From Bradyrhizobium daqingense (lineage in GTDB: Bacteria > Pseudomonadota > Alphaproteobacteria > Rhizobiales > Xanthobacteraceae): a stretch of 64,000 bases of DNA. The stretch lies in assembly GCF_021044685.1 (NCBI RefSeq), contig NZ_CP088014.1, forward strand, positions 1 through 64,000, written 5' to 3'. Shown one piece after another: positions 17,595-25,985 of this stretch (position 1 is its first letter; each line of letters starts with the position of its first letter). Below the pieces are notes generated by a model, which did not search any database, had not been told where the DNA came from, and worked only from the letters and a program-made list of their open reading frames with translations. Both the position numbers and the translations under genes were made by a program.

Positions 17595-19091
17595 ATGCTG
17601 TCTGGATGGCGCGAGATCACGGCCCGCCGGCCGTGGCGAATTTCGGCGAAGCTGCTGATCATCTCGTCCGTCGTGACGGTGATCGGCTTCTCCGCCATTT
17701 GCGTCAACGTGATGCTGGACATGCGCCGCGGCGAGGAGGCGCTCGCCCGCCAGACGCTGGAGAATCTGGCGACGACGATCGAGTCCGACGTCAGCCGGAA
17801 CGTCGAGATCTACGATCTCTCGCTGAAGGCGGTCGCCAGCAACATGCTGCTGCCCGAGCTCGCGACGGTTTCCAAGCCGATCCGCCACCTGATCCTGTTC
17901 GACCATGCGACCAACGCCAGGCATTTCGGCGCCATCCAGGTATTCGATGCCGAGGGACGGCTGATCATGGACGCCTCCACGCTCGATCCCCTCACCGAGA
18001 ATCGGGGCGAGGAGGATTACTTCAAGGTTCATCGCGACAATCCCGGCGCCGGGCTCTTCATCAGCCGTCCCATGCTGTTTCGCGGTGCCTATTCCATCGT
18101 CCTGAGCCGGCGCATCAGCGATGCCGATGGCGGCTTCATGGGCGTCGTCACCGGCTCGATCCGTTTCAGCTATTTCCATGAATTGTTCGATCGGCTGAGC
18201 CTCGACCCCGACGACACCATCACCGTGCTCAAGCGCGACCGCACCATCATGATGCGGCGGCCGTTCGATCTCGACATCATCGGAACGAATCTGAACGACC
18301 ATCGGAGCTGGAAGGCGGACAATCTGCCTGCCGGCGCCTCGTACTCGGGGCAGGGACCGGTCGATCCGACGCCGCGGCTCTATGCCCGCAGCGGCGGCAG
18401 CGGACCCCTGTTCGTGGTGGCAGGCAAGCCGCTGAACGCCGTGTTCGAGCTGTGGCAGAGAGAGGCCTTTCGCATCGGCGCCGTGGTCGTGGCACTCATC
18501 CTGTTCGTGCTGGCCTCGACCCTGGTGCTCGCACGCGAGATCAGCCGGCGCGCCGAAGCCGAGCGCAAGCTCGAGGAGATGGCGACCACGGACGCCCTCA
18601 CCGGCCTGAAGAACCGCCGCAAGTTCGATGCCGTCATCGACGTCGAGTGGCGGCGTGCGATGCGCCAGAAGGCGCCGCTCGCGCTGCTGATGATCGATGC
18701 CGATCACTTCAAGGCCTACAACGACACGTTCGGGCATCAGGCCGGCGACCAGGTGCTGGTCGGCATCGCCATCTGCATTTCGGATTCGGTGAGCCGGGGC
18801 GGCGACTGCGCCGCCCGCTATGGCGGCGAGGAATTCGCGGTGCTGCTGCCGAACATTTCCGCCAACGACGCCTTCAAGGTCGCCGAGACGATCCGCCTCA
18901 AGGTGCAGGGCTGGTCCGACGACCAGACCATCTCCACGGTGTCCTGCGGCATCGCCAGCCTCGTTCCCGTTGCCGGCATGGACTGGCCGGTCCTGGTCGC
19001 CGCCGCCGACAAGGCGCTCTATGCGGCGAAAGCGGGCGGGCGCAATCGGTCCGTGGTGGCGAGCTCGCCGCAGCTGTCGCTGGCGGCATGA
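17595..19091 (+). CDS. Diguanylate cyclase with periplasmic Cache-like sensor
   Basis: A 498-residue membrane enzyme converting 2 GTP to c-di-GMP. TM1 lies at about 21-43. A periplasmic domain (about 45-285) contains LFISRPMLFRGAYSIVLSRR, typical of dCache/PDC sensors. TM2 is at about 292-312 and the GGDEF domain starts at ATTDALTGLKNRRKFD. The active-site motif is intact (YGGEEF, about residue 409). An RGGD product-inhibition site lies exactly five residues before it. It follows the PAS-GGDEF-EAL gene after a 550-base gap on the same strand, pairing a probable synthase with a probable phosphodiesterase. The sensed ligand is unknown. Confidence 0.93.
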   Translation: MLSGWREITARRPWRISAKLLIISSVVTVIGFSAICVNVMLDMRRGEEALARQTLENLATTIESDVSRNVEIYDLSLKAVASNMLLPELATVSKPIRHLILFDHATNARHFGAIQVFDAEGRLIMDASTLDPLTENRGEEDYFKVHRDNPGAGLFISRPMLFRGAYSIVLSRRISDADGGFMGVVTGSIRFSYFHELFDRLSLDPDDTITVLKRDRTIMMRRPFDLDIIGTNLNDHRSWKADNLPAGASYSGQGPVDPTPRLYARSGGSGPLFVVAGKPLNAVFELWQREAFRIGAVVVALILFVLASTLVLAREISRRAEAERKLEEMATTDALTGLKNRRKFDAVIDVEWRRAMRQKAPLALLMIDADHFKAYNDTFGHQAGDQVLVGIAICISDSVSRGGDCAARYGGEEFAVLLPNISANDAFKVAETIRLKVQGWSDDQTISTVSCGIASLVPVAGMDWPVLVAAADKALYAAKAGGRNRSVVASSPQLSLAA

Positions 19092-19135
19092 GACACATTG
19101 GCGTCGCGTAGGTCGACGCAATCTGCCACACCGCA

Positions 19136-19267
19136 GCTGTCGTCCCGGCGAACGCGGGGACCCATAACCACAGGAAGGAATTTGGCGAGAACTTGCCGTT
19201 CGGTATTGCTACCGAACGCAACCGATGAAGCGCGCGGTATGGGTCCCTGCGTTCGCAGGGACGACGG
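19136..19267. repeat. Extragenic inverted repeat, family D copy 1
   Basis: The outer arms GCTGTCGTCCCGGCGAACGC / GCGTTCGCAGGGACGACGG are joined through GGGGACCCATAACC and GTATGGGTCCCTGC. A second copy is at 60797-60923. It lies between convergent genes. Confidence 0.8.
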
Positions 19268-19300
19268 CGGAGTTTGTGGCTCCGCTATTGGCCCAGATAT

Positions 19301-20176
19301 TTATTGCCCCAGATACTTCTTCATCTCCGCGATCAGCCCGTCGCGCAACTCCGGGCGCTTCAGGCCGTAGGCGATGTTGGCGCGGAGGAAGCCGGGCTTG
19401 GATCCGCAATCGTGGCGCTCGCCTTCGAATTCGACACCGTAGAATTTCTGCGTCTTCGCAAGGCCGATCATGGCGTCGGTGAGCTGGATCTCGCCGCCGG
19501 CGCCGCGCTCCTGGGTCTCCAGGATCTTGAAGATCTCCGGCTGGAGGATGTAGCGGCCGGTGATCGAGAGGTTGGAGGGCGCCGTGCCCTTGGCGGGCTT
19601 CTCGACCATGCCGTCGACCTCGAACATCTTGCCGGTGCGTCTTCCGACGCCGCAGATGCCGTATTGATGGGTGAGATGGTCGGGCACCGCCTCGACCGCG
19701 ACCAGATTGGATTTCTCGCCGAGCGAGGACGCCATCTCGATCATCTGCTTCAGGCAGCCGGGCGTGTTGAGCACGAGTTCGTCGGGCAGCACGACCGCGA
19801 ACGGCTCGTTGCCGACGATGTCGCGCGCGCACCAGACCGCGTGGCCGAGACCGAGCGGCGCCTGCTGGCGGGTGAAGCTGACGGCGCCGGCTTCCGGCTG
19901 GTTCTGCGCCAGGATCTCCTGCTCGGCCTTCTTGCCGCGCTGACTGAGCGTCGCGTCGAGCTCGAACATCCGGTCGAAATGGTCTTCGATCACGTTCTTG
20001 TTGCGACCGGTGACGAAGACGAAGTGCTCGATGCCGGCCTCCCTCGCCTCGTCATAGACGTACTGGATCAGCGGCTTGTCGACGATGGTCAGCATTTCCT
20101 TCGGCATCGCCTTGGTGGCAGGCAGGACGCGGGTGCCGAGGCCGGCGACGGGGAATACGGCTTTGCGAATTTTCAT
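19301..20176 (-). CDS. galU: UTP-glucose-1-phosphate uridylyltransferase
   Basis: A 291-residue enzyme making UDP-glucose for exopolysaccharide, LPS and cyclic glucan synthesis. The ATG at 20176 starts MKIRKAVFPVAGLGTRVLP, with the nucleotide-binding signature GLGTRVLPATKAMPKEM. Other family motifs are KPLIQYVYDEA, FAVVLPDELV and the C-terminal GSKPGFLRANIAYGL. The frame is open 24 codons further upstream but that segment lacks family similarity. It is divergent from the lytic transglycosylase gene. Confidence 0.96.
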   Translation of the reverse strand: MKIRKAVFPVAGLGTRVLPATKAMPKEMLTIVDKPLIQYVYDEAREAGIEHFVFVTGRNKNVIEDHFDRMFELDATLSQRGKKAEQEILAQNQPEAGAVSFTRQQAPLGLGHAVWCARDIVGNEPFAVVLPDELVLNTPGCLKQMIEMASSLGEKSNLVAVEAVPDHLTHQYGICGVGRRTGKMFEVDGMVEKPAKGTAPSNLSITGRYILQPEIFKILETQERGAGGEIQLTDAMIGLAKTQKFYGVEFEGERHDCGSKPGFLRANIAYGLKRPELRDGLIAEMKKYLGQ

Positions 20177-20376
20177 GGGATCGATCGAATACCTGAGGAC
20201 GTGAACGGCGCAATGGGTTCTTGCTAACCTGTTTGCAACCGCCAACAAAGGCGGATGTGGGGCCTCGCCCCGACAGAGTTAAGAAAAAGGCCGTCACCAA
20301 AATTTCACCTTTGTTAAGCTATTGACAACGCCTAACAGGCCTCCTGATGGCGGAATTTCAAGCCGACGGGTGGGAC

Positions 20377-21765
20377 ATGATGCAATCAGCGGCACGACAG
20401 GCAAGACAGGCTGGGTCCGTCATCGGCGGGGCGATGGTTGCCACGGCTTTGCTGCTGCCTGTCGGCGCGCACGCCCAGGCGCAGAACGGCCTGTCCAATC
20501 TGTTCGGCGGCATCTTCTCCGGCCAGAACCCGGCGCCCGCGCAACCTGCGCCGGGCGCGCCAACGGGAGCTCCCCCTTGGAGCGGCGAGGACGGCGCATC
20601 CGGCCATCCGCTGATGACGGCTGCCGCGATCCGCGAGGCCGCGGGAAACTTCAACAATTGCGTCGCGGCGATGTGGCCCGATGCCGCACGGCGCAACATC
20701 ACCCAGGAGAATTTCCAGCGCTTCACGGCCGGGCTCTCACCTGACCTGCGCATCATGGATCTGATGGACTCGCAGCCGGAGTTCACCAAATCGATCTGGG
20801 CCTATCTCGACATCCTCGTGAACGACAACCGCCTCGCCACGGGCCGCGAGGTCCTCGCCAAATACAAGGCGCAGTTCGACGCCACCGAAAAGGCCACAGG
20901 CGTTGACCGCTACATCATCGCCTCTATCTGGGGCATCGAGTCCAACTACTCGACGCAGATGGGCGACCGCAGCGTGCTGCAATCGACCGCAACGCTCGCC
21001 TGCATCGGCCGCCGCCAGGCCTATTTCAAGGACGAATTCCTGTCCGCGCTGGAGATCCTCAACCGCGGCGATCTGCGCCCGGAGCAGCTCCGCGGCTCCT
21101 GGGCCGGCGCCTTCGGCCCGACCCAGTTCATGCCGACCGCATTCAAGCGCTTTGCCGTCGACGGCGACGGCGACGGACGGCGCGACGTCGTCGACAATCC
21201 GACCGATCTGATCGCGTCCACCGCCAACAATCTGAAGAAGGACGGCTGGCAGGCCGGCCAGACCTGGGGCTTTGAGGTCGTGGTGCCGCAAGGCTTCAAC
21301 TACATGCTGGCCGACCGCGCCAAGGCGATGCCGATCGCGCAATGGGAGAAGCTCGGGCTCAAGCGGGCGACCAATCAGCCGTTCCCGCATCCGGCGGAGA
21401 AGGCTTATCTGCTGGCACCGGCAGGCGCGCAAGGACCCGGCTTCCTGATGCTCCAGAACTACCGCGTCATCATGAAGTACAACCCGGCCGAGGCCTATGC
21501 GCTCGCGATCGGCCATTTCGCCGACCGCCTGCGCGGAGGGCAGCCCTTCGTGCAGCCTTGGCCGCGGCAGGAGCGGGAGCTGTCGCGCACCGAGCGGTTG
21601 GAACTGCAGCAGCTGCTGGCCCAGCGCGGCTTCTACAAGGGCACCCCGGACGGCCAGTTCGGCGGCCAGACACGGGAAGCCCTGCGCCATTTCCAGGCCT
21701 CCATCGGGGTGCCCGCGGACGGATTTGCCTCCTCCGACGTGCTGGACCGGCTGCGCGGGCGATAA
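20377..21765 (+). CDS. MltB-type lytic murein transglycosylase with C-terminal peptidoglycan-binding domain
   Basis: Periplasmic enzyme cleaving the glycan strand of peptidoglycan. The ATG at 20377, preceded by GGGTGGGA, gives a signal peptide ending GAHAQA; an in-frame ATG at 20347 would add ten residues. The SLT_2 domain (about 85-380) has the catalytic Glu in IIASIWGIESNYSTQMG and the SWAGAFGPTQFMPTAFKRFAVD substrate motif. The last 65 residues form a PG_binding_1 domain (LQQLLAQRGFYKGTPDG, then REALRHFQ). A low-complexity Pro/Ala linker follows the signal peptide. A stand-alone gene. Confidence 0.94.
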   Translation: MMQSAARQARQAGSVIGGAMVATALLLPVGAHAQAQNGLSNLFGGIFSGQNPAPAQPAPGAPTGAPPWSGEDGASGHPLMTAAAIREAAGNFNNCVAAMWPDAARRNITQENFQRFTAGLSPDLRIMDLMDSQPEFTKSIWAYLDILVNDNRLATGREVLAKYKAQFDATEKATGVDRYIIASIWGIESNYSTQMGDRSVLQSTATLACIGRRQAYFKDEFLSALEILNRGDLRPEQLRGSWAGAFGPTQFMPTAFKRFAVDGDGDGRRDVVDNPTDLIASTANNLKKDGWQAGQTWGFEVVVPQGFNYMLADRAKAMPIAQWEKLGLKRATNQPFPHPAEKAYLLAPAGAQGPGFLMLQNYRVIMKYNPAEAYALAIGHFADRLRGGQPFVQPWPRQERELSRTERLELQQLLAQRGFYKGTPDGQFGGQTREALRHFQASIGVPADGFASSDVLDRLRGR

Positions 21766-21863
21766 AATCGCGCCGAAAGTAACCCTGAACGGGGATTTTG
21801 CCAGGCAGCCTTGACGGCGGCGGCTGTTCCCCGGTGTATGGACCGAGAAATCTGCAATGGAAT

Positions 21864-21894
21864 TTGCCCGTTTGGCGCCGGATTCCGTTATTAT
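21864..21894 (+). promoter_or_regulatory. Possible sigma70-type promoter for the DUF459 gene
   Basis: TTGCCC at 21864-21869 and TATTAT at 21889-21894 are separated by 19 bases, about 40 bases upstream of the ATG at 21937. The local sequence is AT-richer than its surroundings. The spacing is longer than ideal. Confidence 0.3.
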
Positions 21895-21936
21895 ATCGAG
21901 CTAACTTTAGTCCCCATCGCGCGTGCCCGAGATCGC

Positions 21937-23640
21937 ATGTCGAAGAAGTCCCTGTTCAAGGCGCTGACCGAGACCGGCCCGCTGATCGCGCTGGGGACGG
22001 CGCTTGCAATCCTGGTGTCGGTGGCGGCCCCCGCCTCGGCGCAATTCTTCAATTTCCCCGGCTTCGGCGGACCGCCGCAACGCGCGGCCCCACCGCCCCA
22101 ACGCGGCGGAGGCGGCGGCGGCTGGTTCGGCGGCGACTTCTTCACGCCCTTCCAGCAGCAAGCGCCGCAGGCGCCGCGCCAGGATTTTTCGCGCGCGCCG
22201 GCGCCGGCCAAACGCGACACCATCCCTGAGAAGAACGTGCTGGTGATCGGCGATGCCATGGCCGACTGGCTCGCCTATGGCCTGGAGGATGCCTACAGCG
22301 AGCAGCCTGACATGGGCGTGATCCGCAAGCACAAGACGACGTCCGGCCTGATCAAGTACCAGCCCAGGGGCGAGCCCTCGGATTGGGCGGCGGCGGCCAG
22401 GGGCATCCTCGAGACCGAGAAGCCCGATGTCATCGTCGTCATGCTCGGCCTCAACGACCGCGCCGCCATCCGCGAGCCGGTGGCGGACAAGGCCAAGGAT
22501 CAGGACAAGGACAAGAAGAACGACAAGGGCGCGCGCGCCAAGCCGCCGGCCAAGCCCGGCGAGACGAAGCCCGGCGCCGATAGCGCCGCCAAGCCGGACG
22601 ACAAGCCTGCCGATGCCGACCTGCCGCAGGATGATGCCGACAATGCCGATACGCCTGCGGCCGCGCCGGAGAAGACCGCGCGCAATCCGAACGGCCTCTA
22701 TGAATTCCGCGACGAGCGCTGGATCGAGCTCTACGGCAAGAAGATCGAGGAGCTGGCCAACATCCTCAAGGCCAAGGGCGTGCCGGTGCTCTGGGTCGGT
22801 CTTCCCGCTATCCGCGGGCAGAAGGGCACGGCGGACATGTTGTTCCTGGATTCGCTCTATCGTGAAGGCGCGGCCAAGGCCGGCATCACCTATATCGACG
22901 TCTGGGACGGCTTCGTCGACGAAGCCGGCCGCTTCCTCCAGAAGGGCCCGGATTTCGAAGGCCAGATCCGCCAGCTCCGCAGCTCCGACGGCGTCTTCTT
23001 CACCAAGCCCGGCGCGCGCAAGCTCGCACACTATGTCGAGCGCGAGATCACGCGCCTGCTCGCGGGACGCTCCGGCCCGATCGCGCTGCCGAGCGAGCCG
23101 GCGACGCCGGACACCAGCGCCGAGCCCGGCAAGCCCGCGCCGCGGCCGCTGGCCGGTCCGATCGTGCCGCTGGTTGCAGCCTCGATCTCGGCCGATCAAT
23201 TGCTGGGCGGACCGGGCTCGCGTCCCGCCGCCGTCGATGCGCTCGCGGCGAAGACGATGGTGAAGGGCGAGCCGCTGACCGCTCCGGCGGGGCGTGCCGA
23301 CGATTATGCCTGGCCGCGCCGCGAAGTCGGCCGCGAGCAGGCTAAGGGCGATACGCCTGTTGCGACGACGACGCCTGACGGCGGCGCCGCGGCTCCCGGC
23401 TCGCCGGGGCCGGCCGCCGCGATCGCGCCGCCCAAGCTCGCGCCGAAGAGGCCGCCGATGCCGCCGCAGCAGCCCGCACAGGCTGCACCGCAGTTCCGGG
23501 ATTTCTTTGGCTTCGGCTCGCCGCAGCCACCGCCGCCACGTCAACTGGCGCCAGCGCCTGGGCCGCGCAACCCGAATCCGAACCCCGCGATTCCGCGTCC
23601 GCCCGGCAATGTCGGGCGATCGGCGGAAGTCGTCCGGTAG
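21937..23640 (+). CDS. DUF459/SGNH-hydrolase-like periplasmic protein lacking Ser and His catalytic residues
   Basis: A 567-residue exported protein. The ATG at 21937 gives a signal peptide MSKKSLFKALTETGPLIALG... ending ASAQ. A Gly/Pro/Gln-rich linker follows, then the SGNH domain. Block I reads VIGDAMADWLAYGL, so the nucleophile Ser of GDS(L) is Ala. Block III GLNDR is normal. Block V reads SSDGVFFTKPGARKLAHY, with Phe where the catalytic His of DxxH usually lies. A Lys/Asp-rich insert (about residues 185-245) separates blocks, and the C-terminal 180 residues are Pro/Ala-rich and probably disordered. If these readings are right it is a binding protein rather than an active esterase. Confidence 0.82.
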   Translation: MSKKSLFKALTETGPLIALGTALAILVSVAAPASAQFFNFPGFGGPPQRAAPPPQRGGGGGGWFGGDFFTPFQQQAPQAPRQDFSRAPAPAKRDTIPEKNVLVIGDAMADWLAYGLEDAYSEQPDMGVIRKHKTTSGLIKYQPRGEPSDWAAAARGILETEKPDVIVVMLGLNDRAAIREPVADKAKDQDKDKKNDKGARAKPPAKPGETKPGADSAAKPDDKPADADLPQDDADNADTPAAAPEKTARNPNGLYEFRDERWIELYGKKIEELANILKAKGVPVLWVGLPAIRGQKGTADMLFLDSLYREGAAKAGITYIDVWDGFVDEAGRFLQKGPDFEGQIRQLRSSDGVFFTKPGARKLAHYVEREITRLLAGRSGPIALPSEPATPDTSAEPGKPAPRPLAGPIVPLVAASISADQLLGGPGSRPAAVDALAAKTMVKGEPLTAPAGRADDYAWPRREVGREQAKGDTPVATTTPDGGAAAPGSPGPAAAIAPPKLAPKRPPMPPQQPAQAAPQFRDFFGFGSPQPPPPRQLAPAPGPRNPNPNPAIPRPPGNVGRSAEVVR

Positions 23641-23650
23641 TTTCTAAGCC

Positions 23651-23818
23651 AAGGTCTGGTGTCCCGGACGCGGCTCAGCGCGAAGCGTTGTGACGCCGAG
23701 CCGAGACCCAGTTCGTGCGGCATCACGAACTGCATTCACGAAGAACTGCATTCACGAAGAATGGGCCCCGGCTCTGCGCAGCAGCGCCTTGGCGCTGCAG
23801 CGCGTCCGGGGCAGGAGA
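23651..23818. repeat. Composite extragenic repeat, family B copy 3 with tandem insert
   Basis: Begins AAGGTCTGGTGTCCCGGACGC and ends GCGTCCGGGGCAGGAG, with the GGCCCCGGCTCTGCGCAGCAGCG core shared with the other copies. It is longer because of a 16-base tandem duplication, CTGCATTCACGAAGAA twice, at 23730-23761. It lies between convergent genes. Confidence 0.75.
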
Positions 23819-23840
23819 ACGCGTGTTTGTCGCTCGGCCT

Positions 23841-24209
23841 TTAATAGCGCCAGCGCGGGGGCGGCCGGCGGGCGGGGCGCGACATCAGGAGCGCGAGCGC
23901 AAAGCCGATGCCGCCGGCGACCAGCAGTGAGCCGAGCGGATTGTCCTGCACCTTCTTCGACAGCGCCTGCGTGCCATCGCGGAAGGTCTCGCCGCTGTTC
24001 TCATAGGCGTCCTTGGCGTAGCCGGCGGCGGTGTCCGTGGCTTCCCGCACGGCGTCCTTGGCTTGGCCGTACAGATTCTGCACCGTGCCCGCGGCTTCCC
24101 GCGCCTTGCCCGACGCCTGCGTCTTCGCATCACCCGCCATGTCTCCGATCGCGCCTTCCGCGCGGCCGGCGTATTCCTTGGCCGATCCAACAATCCGATC
24201 CGTGTCCAT
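23841..24209 (-). CDS. CsbD-like stress protein with C-terminal membrane anchor
   Basis: A 122-residue protein starting MDTDRIVGSAKEYAGRAEGA. Residues 1-45 match the CsbD helical repeat (GSAKEYAGRAEGAIGDMAGD). The Ala/Lys-rich middle resembles LEA/DUF883 proteins. A single TM segment near the C-terminus (LGSLLVAGGIGFALALLM) precedes an Arg/Pro tail, as in ElaB/YqjD-type proteins. A GGAAC-N16-GGTT promoter lies 30 bases upstream, fitting general-stress control. The molecular function of CsbD proteins is unknown. Confidence 0.82.
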   Translation of the reverse strand: MDTDRIVGSAKEYAGRAEGAIGDMAGDAKTQASGKAREAAGTVQNLYGQAKDAVREATDTAAGYAKDAYENSGETFRDGTQALSKKVQDNPLGSLLVAGGIGFALALLMSRPARRPPPRWRY

Positions 24210-24238
24210 GATGATCCTCCTCGGTGATCAGCCGAAGT

Positions 24239-24263
24239 AACCGATCAGACGCAGCGCGGTTCC
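24239..24263 (-). promoter_or_regulatory. Near-consensus sigma-EcfG promoter for the CsbD-like gene
   Basis: On the minus strand, GGAAC is followed by 16 bases and GGTT (consensus CGTT), 30 bases before the ATG at 24209. There is one mismatch, in the -10 element. Confidence 0.6.
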
Positions 24264-24273
24264 TTGTCGTGGC

Positions 24274-25011
24274 CTATAGAATGAGACCGCCATCGACGAC
24301 CAGCGTCTGGCCGACGATGTAGGACGACAGCGGCGACGCCAGGAACAGCGCCGCGCCCGCCATGTCGGCCGGCGTGCCCAATCGCCGCAGCGGGATGCGC
24401 GCCAGCGCGCTTTCGAGCCGCTTGGGATTGTGGGTCGTCACCTTCGTCATCTTGGTGTCGACGAGGCCGGGCGCGATGCCGTTGACGCGGATGCCGTCCT
24501 CGGCCCAGGCCTCGCCCAGCGTGCGCGTCAATCCGACCGCGCCGGTCTTCGAGGCGTTGTAGGCGGGATTGCCCATGGTGGAGTGATAGGCGGCGGTCGA
24601 GGACACCATGATCAGCGAGCCCTTCGCGTCCCGCAACATGGAATGAAACCGCGTCGCACAGGCCATGAGGCTCATCAGATTGACCTCGACGACCTTGCGG
24701 AAACCCGCCATCTCGAATTCGCCGCGGCGATAGATCACCGCGCCCTGTGCCAGCACCAGGATGTCGAGCCGCGCGAAAGACGGCTTGAACGCCTCGATCG
24801 CGTTGGGATTGCTGACGTCGAGCTGCGCATACGCAAGACCGTTGAGATCGGAGCCTTCCTCGGGCGAATATTCCGTTGCGTGAGCACGCGTGCCGCATAC
24901 CGCGACATCCGCACCTCTGGCGCGAAAGGCCTGCGCGATGCCGTTGCCGATGCCGCTGGAACCGCCGACCACCAGCACCTGCTTGCCTGAGAAATCGAGC
25001 TCGTTCGCCAT
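24274..25011 (-). CDS. Short-chain dehydrogenase/reductase (SDR)
   Basis: A 245-residue NAD(P)-dependent oxidoreductase. The ATG at 25011 is preferred: GGGAGG lies eight bases upstream and it starts MANELDFSGKQVLVVGG. The cofactor motif is GGSSGIGNGIA. The usual NNAG block is replaced by LVLAQGAVIYRR (NAG to AQG). The catalytic residues appear as MVSSTAAYHSTMGNPAYNASK, with Ser, Tyr and Lys of YxxxK present. The C-terminal substrate loop ends VGQTLVVDGGLIL. It is divergent from a second SDR gene about 100 bases away. The substrate is unknown. Confidence 0.9.
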   Translation of the reverse strand: MANELDFSGKQVLVVGGSSGIGNGIAQAFRARGADVAVCGTRAHATEYSPEEGSDLNGLAYAQLDVSNPNAIEAFKPSFARLDILVLAQGAVIYRRGEFEMAGFRKVVEVNLMSLMACATRFHSMLRDAKGSLIMVSSTAAYHSTMGNPAYNASKTGAVGLTRTLGEAWAEDGIRVNGIAPGLVDTKMTKVTTHNPKRLESALARIPLRRLGTPADMAGAALFLASPLSSYIVGQTLVVDGGLIL

Positions 25012-25109
25012 CGCGGCCTCCCCTGTTGTTCTGCTTGTTTGACCTGTCTGCGGATCGATGACAGCCTTGTCAATCATAACAAGAACGAGCAGGGCGCGAG
25101 GAAAACAGC

Positions 25110-25889
25110 ATGGCCGAATTCAGAGAGCTCAGCCGGTCCGTGAAGGGCCTGACCGTCCTCGTCACCGGCGCGGCCAGCGGCATGGGACGCACCACCGCAC
25201 GCGTGTTCGCCTCTGAAGGCGCGAACGTCGCGGTCACGGATTTCGACGAGCAAGGCGCGCATGCCGTTGCCAGGGAGATTGCAGCGAGCGGCGGATCGGC
25301 GCGGGCCTGGAAGCTCGACGTCGCCGACGCCGGCGAAATCAAGCGCGTGGTCGGCGATATCGCCGCGCGTTTCGGCGGGCTCGACATCGTCGTCAACAAT
25401 GCCGGCATCTCGGTGCGTGTCGCGATCGACGACGAGGCCTATGAGGACGCATGGGCCAAGGGCCTCGCGGTGATGCTGACGGCACATCCCCGCATCATCC
25501 GCGCCGCGCTGCCGCATTTGCGGAAGTCGAAGAGCCCGCGCATCGTCAACATCGCCTCGACCGAGGCGCTCGGCGCCACCGCCTTGCACAGTCCCTATTC
25601 GGCGGCGAAAGGCGGCGTTGCCAGCCTCACCCGCTCGCTCGCGGTGGAGCTCGGCCGCGAGGGCATCACCGTCAACTGCATCTGTCCGGGGCCGATCCGC
25701 ACCGCCATTACCGATCGCATCTCGGAGGAGCACAAGACCATCTACGCCAAGCGCCGCACTGCGCTCGGCCGCTACGGCGACCCCGAGGAGGTCGCGCATA
25801 TGACGCTCAGTCTCTGCCTGCCGGCGGCTTCCTTCCTCACCGGCGCCGTGATCCCGGTCGACGGCGGGCTGATGGCGCGGAACGCGTGA
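25110..25889 (+). CDS. Short-chain dehydrogenase/reductase (SDR)
   Basis: A 259-residue classical SDR. The cofactor motif is TGAASGMGRTTA, followed by DFDEQGAHAVA (Asp after strand 2, suggesting NAD+), NNAG in VVNNAGISVRV, catalytic Ser in NIASTEALGAT, and SPYSAAKGG with Tyr and Lys. The C-terminus is LTGAVIPVDGGLMARNA. It is followed after about 95 bases by a TauD/TfdA dioxygenase on the same strand and divergent from another SDR, which suggests a small catabolic cluster. The substrate cannot be named. Confidence 0.9.
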   Translation: MAEFRELSRSVKGLTVLVTGAASGMGRTTARVFASEGANVAVTDFDEQGAHAVAREIAASGGSARAWKLDVADAGEIKRVVGDIAARFGGLDIVVNNAGISVRVAIDDEAYEDAWAKGLAVMLTAHPRIIRAALPHLRKSKSPRIVNIASTEALGATALHSPYSAAKGGVASLTRSLAVELGREGITVNCICPGPIRTAITDRISEEHKTIYAKRRTALGRYGDPEEVAHMTLSLCLPAASFLTGAVIPVDGGLMARNA

Positions 25890-25985
25890 GAGCCATGCAC
25901 GAGGCGCGTTGACATCGCGGGATGCGGGAGTCATTTTTTCCCGCAAACAGAGCGGAGAAACCGCTCGCAAATGCGGGAGAACGCC

